Part shown: in pieces, positions 54,001-59,433 of the stretch
Numbering within the stretch: the stretch's first letter is position 1
How the letters are laid out: every line of letters begins with the position of its first letter
Source of the DNA: Brasenia schreberi
Lineage: Eukaryota > Streptophyta > Magnoliopsida > Nymphaeales > Cabombaceae
Assembly (NCBI GenBank): GCA_036023115.1
Contig: JAYKKT010000055.1
Location: 8,205,001-8,269,000, forward strand
Reading direction: 5' to 3'
Length of the DNA stretch: 64,000 nt
Position numbers and translations under genes: made by a program
The notes under the pieces: generated by a model
The model's input: only the letters and a program-made list of their open reading frames with translations
Databases searched by the model: none
What the model was told of the DNA's origin: nothing

Positions 54001-56369
54001 CATTGAAGTTTTAAAGGAGCAGATTCTTATATGGTATCAGAGTGTTGCCCAGATTCTTAAATGCATTGGTTTCCGTGCAACTTAAAGAAAGTCCTCTCTA
54101 ATAGCAGCTTTGGTTGAAAGCTGAAAAGCATTCTTTGCTGCAGATTTCTTTGAGTTTATCAGTGACATCATGTTGACTCTCTTGCCTTTTTAGAATCTCA
54201 CAAGATTAGTATAGTATTACTATAAGATCATGGAAGACAAAGTGAGAGGTTCAATTTTTGTTTGACTAGTTCCAATTACAAAAGGTGGACACAATAAATG
54301 GAAAATTATCTTTACTTCAAGAAATTGTGGGGCTTATATAAGCATAACAAAGATGGAAGTGGAACCATCTACCAATGTTACTGAGCACCTTATCATTAAA
54401 ATGATTGGTGCTCTAACAACCCATATTGTACGATACGGACCGATATGCACCATTGGTTCATACAATTAGTCAATTCCAATAGCACCTAGTATAGTGCCTA
54501 TGACTGTTGTCATAAGGATAGTAAGATCAGTCAGGCATACCACTTCAAAGAGAGTCTTCTTACCTTCTTTATCCTTGCTTAATTTATTTGTTTATACTGA
54601 TATGGATTGGGGTGGTGATGTCAATGACAAGCACTCAACAACCGGATATTACATCTTCCTTAGTGACTCTTATCTCATGAAGATGTAGAAAGCAGCAAAA
54701 AGTGTCTCTCTTCTACCAAAGTTGAATAGAGAGCCATGACTAATACCATTAAAAAGGCTTCTTAAAGACCCAGACCTGAGCCTTGAATCTACTCCAATCA
54801 TGTATTGTGATAACAAGGATGCAATATACATCACTAATAAGAATACCTTTTATCAAGAGACAAAGCATATTAAGATGGATTGTCCCTAAATTCGAAAACA
54901 TGTAAAAGGCAACTGTGACCTTCAACTTGTCCAATTCAAGTGTCAACTTGTAGATGTTTTCACTAAATCAGTTTCAGCTCCAAGATTTCATTTTTTTAAT
55001 TAACAAACCTTCGATAATGATAACGCTAAGTTTGAGGAGGATGTTTAAATGTAAAGAGGGTAGAATGTATGTAATCTAGGGTATTTTGTATTTTTTTTCT
55101 TTTTCTTTTTTTCTTTACCGTAGCAATGCTCCCAACGGTTAGAATTCTAGCCGCGCAAGCTGGCTGCTAAGGTCTGGTCTCCTTTATAAAGACCAGTCAT
55201 ATATGTTTGAATTGTAATGCCTTATGGCATGTTAACAAATTCTCTCTTCAGATTGTATTCAATTATATTCAGTTTGCAATTGGATTATGCTTTGTTAGAG
55301 TGCACAGTAATCACATTTGTGACTATATCTTTGTGAATTGCATTGGTGGACTGTGGCAGCAACCATTGAAGTATTCAAGGAGCATATTCTTACAGAAACA
55401 TGTTGTCATTTGCGAATTTTGTAGGAGCTTCTCAGCAGATACTTTCTCACAAGTAGATAGACCCCTCGTGCTTTTCAAGCACTCCTATAAGGCTGGACAC
55501 TCCTTGAAAGTTTCTGAACGTATGTACATGCCAAATTCAGCACTTTACCTTGATGCAAGGTAGGAGAAAAGATCTTTTGCAAAAAACCAATGAAACTACA
55601 AGTTAAAGTATGTCTTTCTTTTGTCAAAAAGAAAGAAAATCATATCCTAACATGAATGCAGAAACAAAAAAAAGATCAATAAACTATATTTATAATAGAT
55701 TATATGCAACACATTATTTTGTTAGTAACTAGATAATGCAATAAGTCAGCAAAGTACATATCAATCATAATCATAGCATTAAGTAGCGGTGTTTCTTTCA
55801 TCATAATTACATATTACAGACCCTACTTGGTAACTTAAAGGCAAGGAACCACTACATGGAACATTAAGATTCTGGGCCTTCAGAGACATTACAAGGGGAG
55901 CACAGTTCATGATATGCAAGTTAAGAGCTAATAGAAGACAATTATCACATTTGATCCTTATGAGATAAAGAACTTCTTAGACCTGCAAACTCCAAAAGGT
56001 TTTGTAAAAGTTGAAATCAACATATAGACCTGGGGGCAAAGAAAGAAGGTAACAAATCAGTGGGGAATTGATCAGAACTGAAAACTGAATATGAGAATAC
56101 CAGTCAGAATAAGGAATTGATGAAGGTGCAAAATGTACCATTAGGAGGATCCTTTTCATACTTTGTTTCATTGGATGTGTTAAACACTCCCTTTATGTTC
56201 ACAGCTGAAGTTATAAAGGAGTAAGAAGAAACAAGTATCAATAACATACTTGTATTAGCCAATATATAAGAAAAACAGTATCAATCATCAACATACCTGA
56301 CCGTTCTGATAATGGGAAGAAATGGGCTAGAAACATGAGAATGCGCCCACAGAAGACAACATCATTTGC
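20724..56369 (-). CDS. THO1: THO complex subunit 1 (THO1/HPR1), 3' fifteen exons; 5' end outside the window
   Basis: THO1/HPR1 is the THOC1-family subunit of the nuclear THO/TREX complex, which couples transcription to mRNA processing and export and, in plants, small-RNA biogenesis. Fifteen exons, all with GT/AG borders, join in one frame for 1380 nt (459 residues plus stop). In order they give [105 protein letters not shown] and [12 protein letters not shown], then [23 protein letters not shown] and [20 protein letters not shown], then [14 protein letters not shown], a basic NLS-like cluster and an acidic tail. This order and wording match Arabidopsis THO1 (about 600 residues) from the middle to the C terminus. 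Roughly the first quarter is missing and must lie beyond 56.37 kb. The I-J intron is 25,349 bp and full of transposons, yet all coding exons remain intact. No stop or frameshift is seen. Confidence 0.95.
21285..21550 (-). mobile_element. SINE-like element split by a 5S rRNA-derived segment, in the last THO1 intron
   Basis: On the minus strand the outer parts resemble the SINE at 36.44 kb. The start reads GCCTATGTAAGGGATCTCGC, then AGCCCGGACAAAGGAGGAAG, then TAGCCGACGGTCAGCACAAA. The end reads AGCTGACCCCACCTAGTGTG then AGAAAAGGCTTATG. Where the other copy has a short A-rich spacer, this copy has a segment of about 120 nt matching 5S rRNA (see the next entry). Confidence 0.7.
21323..21448 (-). 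pseudogene. 5S rRNA-derived sequence
   Basis: The minus-strand sequence follows plant 5S rRNA almost to its end: AATGCACCTGATCCCAT, AACTCTGAAGCTAAGCATAC, AGAGTAGTACTAAGAATGGT, GACCTCTTAGGAAGTCCCCG and TGTTGCACCC. The internal promoter region (A box near AAGCTAAGC, C box near GAATGGTGACC) is recognisable but mutated. The first 15-20 nt are diverged. It is not part of a tandem 5S array. It is either a 5S pseudogene inserted in a SINE or a chimeric SINE. Confidence 0.8.
21810..21962 (-). CDS. THO1: THO1 exon N
   Basis: Fifty-one codons beginning [20 protein letters not shown], then [20 protein letters not shown] and [11 protein letters not shown]. The RAKRAKR cluster is a likely nuclear localisation signal. 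Confidence 0.96.
22041..22100 (-). CDS. THO1: THO1 exon M
   Basis: Twenty codons, [20 protein letters not shown], one of the best conserved THO1 blocks. The acceptor is GCTAG and the donor GTAAGC. Confidence 0.96.
22721..22771 (-). CDS. THO1: THO1 exon L
   Basis: Seventeen codons, [17 protein letters not shown], matching [15 protein letters not shown] of the family. The acceptor is TACAG and the donor GTAGGT. Confidence 0.95.
22921..22992 (-). CDS. THO1: THO1 exon K
   Basis: Twenty-four codons: [20 protein letters not shown] then LAED. The acceptor is TCCAG and the donor GTAAGC. Confidence 0.94.
23461..23560 (+). mobile_element. truncated SINE (same family as 36.44 kb)
   Basis: Contains AACTCCGCCCATGTAAGGAA, TTGCCGGTCCCAAGCCCGGA and AAAGGAGGAGGGTT, nearly identical to the first 80 nt of the SINE at 36442. 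It is then cut off before the 3' half. It abuts a copia fragment, which may have truncated it. Confidence 0.65.
23600..24335 (+). mobile_element. copia fragment: RNase H end plus 3' LTR part, in THO1 intron J-K
   Basis: About 23620-23790 translates in broken frames to copia RNase [21 protein letters not shown], then [14 protein letters not shown]. About 23860-24050 reads [20 protein letters not shown], with IEVDHHF and the ADILTKAVS region. It ends in a polypurine-like CAACTTGAGGAG near 24051-24062. LTR-like sequence with no recognised far end follows. The 5' part of the element is absent. Confidence 0.7.
24823..24889 (-). CDS. THO1: THO1 exon J (downstream of the 25-kb intron)
   Basis: After a TTTAG acceptor, T completes the Arg codon from exon I, then [20 protein letters not shown] and NP. 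This is the expected continuation of ...KKR. It ends at CCA before GTATGT. The phase match across the giant intron shows that the two halves belong to one gene. Confidence 0.95.
25014..25157. repeat. tandem duplication, 72-bp unit x2
   Basis: Two near-identical copies start at 25014 and 25086. Each begins AAGYAGCAGGTCTYAGCTTG and ends TTTCTTGTTAACAAAAAA. They differ by about three bases. Confidence 0.9.
25160..26433. other. unassigned part of THO1 intron I-J
   Basis: No gene, LTR or repeat recognised. A short GC-rich stretch with GACGGCGACGACGGCGATGA lies near 26318-26340, just before the hAT-b end. Confidence 0.45.
27115..27444 (+). repeat. copia-1 5' LTR
   Basis: Runs TATTGGAGATCAAG...GAAATCAACA, 330 bp. 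It matches the right LTR apart from about 33 missing nt near 27211 and scattered changes. Confidence 0.93.
27445..27457 (+). promoter_or_regulatory. copia-1 primer-binding site
   Basis: TGGTATCAGAGCC directly follows the LTR. It is the standard plant copia site for priming by initiator tRNA-Met. Confidence 0.92.
27780..28072 (+). repeat. copia-2 5' LTR
   Basis: A 293-bp LTR, TG...CA, followed at once by the tRNA-Met primer site. It is shorter than the right copy, which carries a local duplication (about 36 nt around AGTCCATAATGTATA) and the SINE. Confidence 0.92.
28492..29360 (+). pseudogene. copia-2 gag (frameshifted)
   Basis: Starts [20 protein letters not shown]. It contains [20 protein letters not shown], then, after a frameshift near 28790, [20 protein letters not shown] and [21 protein letters not shown] stop falls at 29040-29042. 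The zinc knuckle near 29277 reads [15 protein letters not shown], with the fourth ligand Cys changed to Tyr. Confidence 0.85.
29540..30892 (+). pseudogene. copia-2 protease and integrase (broken; 3' part cut by hAT-a)
   Basis: The protease active-site region reads [15 protein letters not shown] near 29580. The integrase (30022 onward) has [37 protein letters not shown] and SVTERKN, supplying the D, D and E catalytic residues. It then has [18 protein letters not shown]. The frame is interrupted by stops near 29835-30010 and by the hAT-a insertion at 30880. Confidence 0.85.
30888..30960. repeat. hAT-a left subterminal GTATCG array
   Basis: Dense direct and inverted copies of GTATCG/CGATAC, for example CGTATCGTATCGTATCGTAC. 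This is typical of hAT subterminal transposase-binding repeats. Confidence 0.8.
31226..33721 (-). pseudogene. hAT-a transposase (near full length, four in-frame stops)
   Basis: A BED zinc finger starts at 33721 ([16 protein letters not shown] ... LKHH) with stops at 33587-33589 and 33563-33565. A long open part follows (33487-32417) with a Ser-rich linker, [36 protein letters not shown], and [19 protein letters not shown], the typical hAT catalytic-core motif. Stops occur at 32414-32416 and 31697-31699. A GT/AG intron lies at about 31812-31895. The dimerisation region reads [20 protein letters not shown] and GCEKNWSVF, then, after the stop, [18 protein letters not shown] final exon after an intron (about 31505) encodes an acidic tail. 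The transposase is presumably inactive, although few changes separate it from an intact frame. Confidence 0.9.
34125..34258. repeat. hAT-a right subterminal GTATCG array
   Basis: More than ten GTATCG/CGATAC copies in about 130 bp, in both orientations, ending at the inverted repeat. It mirrors the left array in composition. Confidence 0.8.
34269..36105 (+). pseudogene. copia-2 reverse transcriptase and RNase H (broken)
   Basis: RT blocks run in order: [74 protein letters not shown], and the catalytic [12 protein letters not shown] near 35170-35210. About 90 nt is deleted right after GDN compared with copia-1. RNase H has [18 protein letters not shown] residues and ANIFTKPVS near 36010. Stops lie at 34681, 34912 and several later sites. 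Confidence 0.88.
36109..36657 (+). repeat. copia-2 3' LTR (contains a SINE)
   Basis: Starts TGTTAAGAAAGTAAAG and ends TCCAACA. It carries an internal duplication near 36150-36200 and the SINE at 36442. Confidence 0.9.
36442..36639 (+). mobile_element. SINE with 16-bp target duplication in copia-2 3' LTR
   Basis: A 198-bp element flanked by TCTTGTGCAAGTCCAA at 36426-36441 and 36640-36655. It starts ACTCCGCCTATGTAAGGAAT, contains GGTCCCAAGCCCGG, and ends AAAAGGCTTAGTTGTAGTTG with a TTGTAG-type tail. The 3' region resembles what I know as Au-type plant SINEs, but the usual tRNA-like head is not obvious, so it may be 5'-truncated. The family name is unverified. Confidence 0.8.
36975..37830 (+). 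pseudogene. copia-1 gag (frameshifted)
   Basis: Starts near 36975 with [20 protein letters not shown], then breaks. From 37273 an open frame reads [20 protein letters not shown], then [20 protein letters not shown], then a Gly-rich [12 protein letters not shown]. The knuckle-like [16 protein letters not shown] lacks its first Cys. The stop is at 37828-37830. Confidence 0.85.
38040..39475 (+). pseudogene. copia-1 protease and integrase (broken)
   Basis: Protease: [19 protein letters not shown] near 38055-38110, followed by [20 protein letters not shown]. The GAG-pre-integrase region contains [14 protein letters not shown]. Integrase: [20 protein letters not shown], a stop after FIDD (38696), [20 protein letters not shown], then a frameshift before [16 protein letters not shown] and [18 protein letters not shown]. 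Confidence 0.88.
39599..41185 (+). pseudogene. copia-1 reverse transcriptase and RNase H (one TAA, then frameshift)
   Basis: RT is well kept: [38 protein letters not shown] and [11 protein letters not shown], then a TAA at 40118-40120 after KSIYGLK. It resumes at 40160 with [14 protein letters not shown], then [16 protein letters not shown]. RNase [19 protein letters not shown] and [14 protein letters not shown]. The end is frameshifted near 40954 but shows [16 protein letters not shown] and DILTKS. Confidence 0.9.
41203..41568 (+). repeat. copia-1 3' LTR
   Basis: A 366-bp LTR, TGTTGGAGATC...AAATCAACA, directly followed by the gctcc duplication and the continuation of hAT-b. Confidence 0.93.
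43600..44110. repeat. degenerate tandem repeat family (also at 58.69-59.04 kb)
   Basis: Three diverged units, each with AATAAGTTG(C/T)ATCT.CTTGTAT, a GAAGACCTTTGTGATTAAGG core with GTGCTTCATGTTG, and a CACTTATT(A/G)TTAT end. Spacing is about 180-200 bp. Two similar units occur 15 kb away, in the same orientation. Confidence 0.75.
44110..45089. other. unassigned part of THO1 intron I-J
   Basis: AT-rich, with weak local repetition of a GGTTTTAAGCTT.A.CTTAAAA motif near 44275-44390. No gene or transposon end recognised. Confidence 0.4.
45090..45660 (+). repeat. LTR-like segment containing a 166-bp tandem duplication
   Basis: Begins TGTTAAAATGTAATAGGGTT, similar to the LTR start at 57150. Two copies of a 166-bp unit start at 45319 and 45485 (GTGG(T/C)TGCTTTGTATATAG) and run to about 45650. 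They differ by a few bases. No primer site or partner LTR was found. Confidence 0.6.
45661..46646. other. unassigned part of THO1 intron I-J
   Basis: No gene recognised. A short piece resembling hAT ends (TATTGTATCGCATGATACAA, then CACTA) lies near 46383-46410. Confidence 0.4.
46652..50000 (+). mobile_element. solo LTR, 3349 bp (Ty3/Tat-like)
   Basis: Begins TGTAAACACC and ends GTTGTTTACA, an 8-bp terminal inverted repeat (TGTAAACA/TGTTTACA). It is flanked by a perfect duplication, gatac at 46647-46651 and 50001-50005. It contains a promoter-like CTATAAATAGAGG near 47292, a C-rich low-complexity block (about 47570-48300), a 24-bp perfect palindrome at 47684-47707 and repeated GTGTGAGTTGC/GAGCCTTTCCGCTCTT motifs at about 48660-49520. 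No coding region is attached. The long LTR and the TGTAAACACC start fit Tat/Ogre-like Ty3 elements. Confidence 0.85.
50239..50321 (-). CDS. THO1: THO1 exon I (upstream of the 25-kb intron)
   Basis: Encodes [20 protein letters not shown] then AHEVQKK, plus the first two bases of an Arg codon. The donor is CG/GTTAGT. The remaining base of that codon lies 25,349 bp downstream, in exon J. Confidence 0.94.
50434..50550 (-). CDS. THO1: THO1 exon H
   Basis: Thirty-nine codons: [20 protein letters not shown], then [19 protein letters not shown]. It starts after TTTCAG and stops before GTAAGT. Confidence 0.96.
51177..51218 (-). CDS. THO1: THO1 exon G
   Basis: A 42-nt exon, [14 protein letters not shown], matching the variable linker (APGK.DK..PSE) between exons F and H. 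The acceptor is CGTAG and the donor GTTAGT. It is too short to be found except by homology and phase. Confidence 0.88.
51219..52579 (-). other. THO1 intron F-G (1361 bp)
   Basis: No second gene recognised on either strand. A run of 16 G lies at 52379-52394. Confidence 0.6.
52580..52645 (-). CDS. THO1: THO1 exon F
   Basis: Twenty-two codons: [20 protein letters not shown] then LK, a helical block that is nearly invariant in THO1. The acceptor is TGCAG and the donor GTATGG. Confidence 0.96.
52739..52867 (-). CDS. THO1: THO1 exon E
   Basis: Forty-three codons: [20 protein letters not shown], then [20 protein letters not shown] and GLE. The acidic DEEE loop between two conserved blocks is typical of plant THO1. 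Confidence 0.96.
53045..53116 (-). CDS. THO1: THO1 exon D
   Basis: Encodes [20 protein letters not shown] then SSIG, exactly 24 codons. It lies between a TTTCAG acceptor and a GTATAA donor. It continues without a gap into exon E (VVLDTFDAQ). Confidence 0.94.
53267..53354. repeat. tandem duplication, 44-bp unit x2
   Basis: Two copies of ACCATAAGACCAATCACYAG with AGATTACTCTTCC at the end, starting at 53267 and 53311, one base apart. They lie in THO1 intron C-D. Confidence 0.92.
53725..55394 (+). mobile_element. copia-5: internally deleted copia in THO1 intron C-D
   Basis: The 5' LTR is 53725-54031 (TGTTAAATGTAAAGAGGGTA...) and the 3' LTR 55042-55394. They are flanked by a perfect duplication, gaaac at 53720-53724 and 55395-55399. 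The primer site TGGTATCAGAG is at 54032 and a purine tract TTTGAGGAGG precedes the 3' LTR. The interior is only about 1 kb and retains RNase H pieces: [33 protein letters not shown], and [13 protein letters not shown] with several stops. It lies antisense to THO1 and inside an intron, so the gene is not interrupted. Confidence 0.92.
55400..55563 (+). other. orphan coding-like segment, function unknown
   Basis: Right after copia-5 an open frame reads [20 protein letters not shown] then [16 protein letters not shown], and ends at a GTAGGAG that could be a splice donor. The composition looks protein-like, but I do not recognise the family. It lies antisense within a THO1 intron. It may be an exon relic of another gene or chance. 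Confidence 0.25.
55983..56029 (-). CDS. THO1: THO1 exon C
   Basis: A 47-nt exon encoding [15 protein letters not shown] after the split Gly. The acceptor is CCCCCAG and the donor CAG/GTCTAA. It is identified by the [13 protein letters not shown] family block. The 2866-nt intron that follows carries copia-5. Confidence 0.94.
56139..56204 (-). CDS. THO1: THO1 exon B
   Basis: Encodes [20 protein letters not shown] plus a split codon that exon C completes as Gly. The introns on either side are short (92 and 109 nt). Confidence 0.94.
56297..56369 (-). CDS. THO1: THO1 exon A (first one in the window)
   Basis: Encodes [20 protein letters not shown] then SERS. It follows a CAG acceptor and ends TCAG before GTATGT. 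The last codon is split and completed by exon B to give Ala. The family block that should precede it (NQLLRRLSK) is not found immediately upstream, so another intron separates it. Confidence 0.95.
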
Positions 56370-56499
56370 CTGCAACCTCATTTCAAAGAATAAATAGACG
56401 AGTTACTATCTATCCCAAAAAAAAAAAGACAAGTTAACAGTATGCAAAGTAGAAAACACCACATAGTTGAAGAAACTTAAAACATATGATAATTATATA

Positions 56500-56770
56500 A
56501 GGTCATTTCAAATACCATTTGGTATTGAGGGCATAGAAATGCATTTTATTGTCTATCTATGCCTCCCATTTTACAATGTGGTCATTTCAAGTACCAAATG
56601 GTACTTAAACATATAAATAGACAAGTTACTATCTATGCCTCCCACCATATGCAAATTTTACATTGTCTCATTATCCATTTACCATTGAAATACATTTTAA
56701 GGATATTCCTGACTAGTCTCCTACAAGTCATGAGGAAGGTCATTTCAGGTACCATTTGGTACAGTGGAAG
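56500..56770. repeat. short inverted-repeat (MITE-like) region
   Basis: Three copies of GGTCATTTCA(A/G)(A/G)TACC..., each followed by a self-complementary TACCATTTGGTA or TACCAAATGGTA, lie at about 56501, 56579 and 56738. CTATCTATGCCTCCCA also recurs (about 56552 and 56630). The arrangement suggests a decayed small DNA element or nested copies. No target duplication was established. Confidence 0.5.
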
Positions 56771-57149
56771 GCCCTTAAATTCTTTCCCATGGGCAGTTTG
56801 GGGGTAATTGTCCATGGGGAGGAAACCAGAGGAGAAAGAGATAAGCATAGAAAGATACGCTACAATATTTTAAGGATTCCTTTTTTCCTTTCTCCTTTAC
56901 ACAGGAGGTCACTTGGAGTTGAATACTTTTCTTCGACAACCTTCAGGGGAGCATAACTTTGCTGAATTGTCCCATTTGCAAATTACGGCGGATCATTTGC
57001 TATCGTTTTGATTGGACCAAACATTTCTTAATGATAGTCTTTAGAGTTCTTGGGATTGTGCACATAATAGTCCAGAACGTTCTAGATGATCAAACCATAG
57101 GCCTGGGTTTACTTCAGCCAGTATCATGGAAAGAATTTTATTGTGTTGT

Positions 57150-57398
57150 TGTTAAGATGTAATAGGATTGGTTGGGCCAATAGGGCCCAATCCCAACCCT
57201 GTTGACTTCGAGGACTGGGCCACTGTAGCCTGGTCATTGGGACCAGAACATGTCCTCTAATGGCTAGTTGGCTAGCCATTGAAAAGTCTCTCTCTTTTCT
57301 CTCTATCTTGTATAAAAATGATTGATTGATCTGTAAAAAATAAGTATTTCTCAATTAAATAAAAATGCATACCTGATCTTTTACATGGTATCAGAGTA
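57150..57398 (+). repeat. copia-type 5' LTR with primer-binding site
   Basis: TGTTAAGATGTAATAGGATT to TTTTACA (57150-57385) is followed by TGGTATCAGAGTA (57386-57398), the tRNA-Met primer site. It includes a TATA-like TGTATAAAAATG near 57309. No partner LTR or coding region of this element was identified downstream. Confidence 0.75.
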
Positions 57399-58690
57399 TG
57401 TTAGAGTCGTTGCGAGTGACGACCAACCCACAGAACGGAGTGATTTGTAAGAAGAGGTGCGGTAGATGAGTATTCACGAGACAGCCACGCACAGGAAGGC
57501 GGTTGAATCGAGGAGACGACTTTGAAGTCTCAAATGGTATTCTTGGTGGAGTGATTGTGCGTTGCACATTATGCCAATCTTGTACAAGAAAGCCGCCGCG
57601 AGCTACCACTAGTGTTTTGCAGACCCGCTAGTGGTGTCTGCTTAAGCCGAGAAGGCGTTCGGCAGTGCAGGAGTTGGTGTGCCAGCCAACATCAATGATG
57701 GGTTGTGGCTAGTTGGCAGAGTGCGGTGGTTGGTCGCGGATGATCAGCGGATGGAAGTGAAGGTGGTGAGCATGATACCTAGTAGTGGAAATAGCGATTT
57801 CGTGGCAAGGTGCAATCAATTACAGGCAGGTGATTTCTGATGGGCATGGGTGGCAATTTTTTTACACCCGTTAGTGTGAGATAGTGGCTAGCAATGGTGG
57901 TTAGCGGTGAGCAAGATGGGAATGACTGGTGGCTAGAGTCAAGGCTATGGCGGGCGACGACATGCTGGATGGTTGGAGCGGTGGATGGAAGGCGGTTTGA
58001 TGGTTGTGAAAGGGCGGCCTGTGATAGCTATGTGGCTATAATGGATGAAGAGGTGGGAAACGAGGATCGTCGATGATGGTCTGACAGGCGTCGACGAGGC
58101 AGCTCGAACTCCGGCACCTCCTTCCCAACGGTGGAGTGTTGGCGATGTTGGTGATCGCCAGATAGAGAAGAAGTAGAAGAAAGGAAGAAGCGCATTTTGG
58201 AGAAGAGACGCCAGGTTTTCTCATTCTTAAGAGACCAGGTCAGGTGGAGAAGAGAGGGAACGATGCTGGAGTGGGAAGGAGAGCATAGTGCGATCGGCGG
58301 TAGGGCAGATCTGTTGTCGTCGTCTGCTACCATATTCAGAAACCCGAATGATAAGGAGAACATGCGAACATGGCGGAACTGCATGTCTGGTAGGCTCAAG
58401 AGTAAGCTGAAGAGGAGCCCTTTGTCTTTCTTCTTGGTACACTCGCACTCCTCTTCGTGACATCACCCCCATCGTCCACGCAATCAAGAAGAGAAGGGCT
58501 CATGGGAGGGAGATGGAGACTGTGTGGTTGTCCTTTTAAGTCACATATCAGATCAGGTCCTAGATCCGGTCTTTAATCCAGACTCGTTCTATTAAATACA
58601 AGATTCTTGTTTAACCCAGATCCATACCCGAAATTTGAACTTCCTTGGTATTTAGATTCGAGTCCATCAAGGTGTAATCTTTTCAACTTG
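57399..58690. other. unassigned, GC-richer; possible leader of the LTR element at 57.15 kb
   Basis: The region is less AT-rich than its surroundings and has open frames of up to 123 codons on both strands, none with a recognisable domain. It may be the non-coding interior of a non-autonomous retroelement. No THO1 exon was found here. Confidence 0.4.
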
Positions 58691-59023
58691 TTATGTTTCA
58701 ACTTGTTATGTTAGACATAAGTTGTATCTCTTTGTATGATTAAGATCCGTATTGTGGTTATATGTTACTTTTGTTAGCATTTTATTGAAGACTTTTGTGA
58801 TTAAGGTGCTTAATGTACTTGGTTATTGGTTGGAGATTAGTCAATGTTTGAAGATGCACTTATTCTTATTTGATAATTTGTGATCTTGACAACTTTAAAG
58901 TTACATTTTCATGTGATTAAGATCTCTATGTTATGGTTATAAGTCATGTTTGTTGGTTTTTGTTGAAGACTTTTCTGATTAAGGTGCTCCATGTTATTGT
59001 CTATTGATCGGAGATAAGTCTTT
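58690..59023. repeat. second copy of the 43.6-kb degenerate tandem repeat
   Basis: Two units with ATAAGTTGTATCTCTTTGTA, GAAGACTTTTGTGATTAAGG and GATGCACTTATTCTTATTTG. They match the units at 43.6-44.1 kb in order and orientation. The repeat runs up to the copia-3 LTR. Confidence 0.7.
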
Positions 59024-59337
59024 TGATAAACAACCCAAAACAAAAACACATCACAAATCAAGCAAATCTTCATCATTGAAATGAAACAAGGGTCGGTGCC
59101 TCCACATGTGCAACCGTCAACTCTCTCTCTCTCTTTATTTCACTTAAGGACGGATTATAATTAGGGTTAAAGATTGATTACAATTAGGATTAGTATATAT
59201 AATGGTTTATAACTTGAAAGACTAATCTACCCCTAGTATGTAAAACAAATGACATTCAGCTCCTATTGGATCATAATCTGATAAAATAGGAGTCATACGA
59301 CCCAAACTAGGTAATTAAAATAAAAGTATATTCAACA
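59024..59337 (-). repeat. copia-3 3' LTR
   Basis: On the minus strand it runs TGTTGAATATACTTTTATTT to about GGTTGTTTATCA. The outer end is set by TG/CA and is uncertain by a few bases. A (GA)n run lies inside, near 59120-59140. Confidence 0.75.
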
Positions 59338-59433
59338 CGCTCCCTCAAGTTGGGTCTTGAATAGTAGAGATCCCCAACTTGCAAAAAACCTTCTTTAGTC
59401 CATTTGCAACCACTCATTTAGTAAGAATATCTG

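Noticed and set aside
20724..56369. Two separate genes on either side of the 25-kb intron
   Set aside because: Exon I ends with two bases of an Arg codon that exon J completes in phase, and the protein order on both sides follows a single THO1 protein.
57391..58487. THO1 N-terminal exons at 57.4-58.5 kb
   Set aside because: None of the translations contains the expected THO1 block that precedes ANDVVF; the region follows an LTR and primer site.
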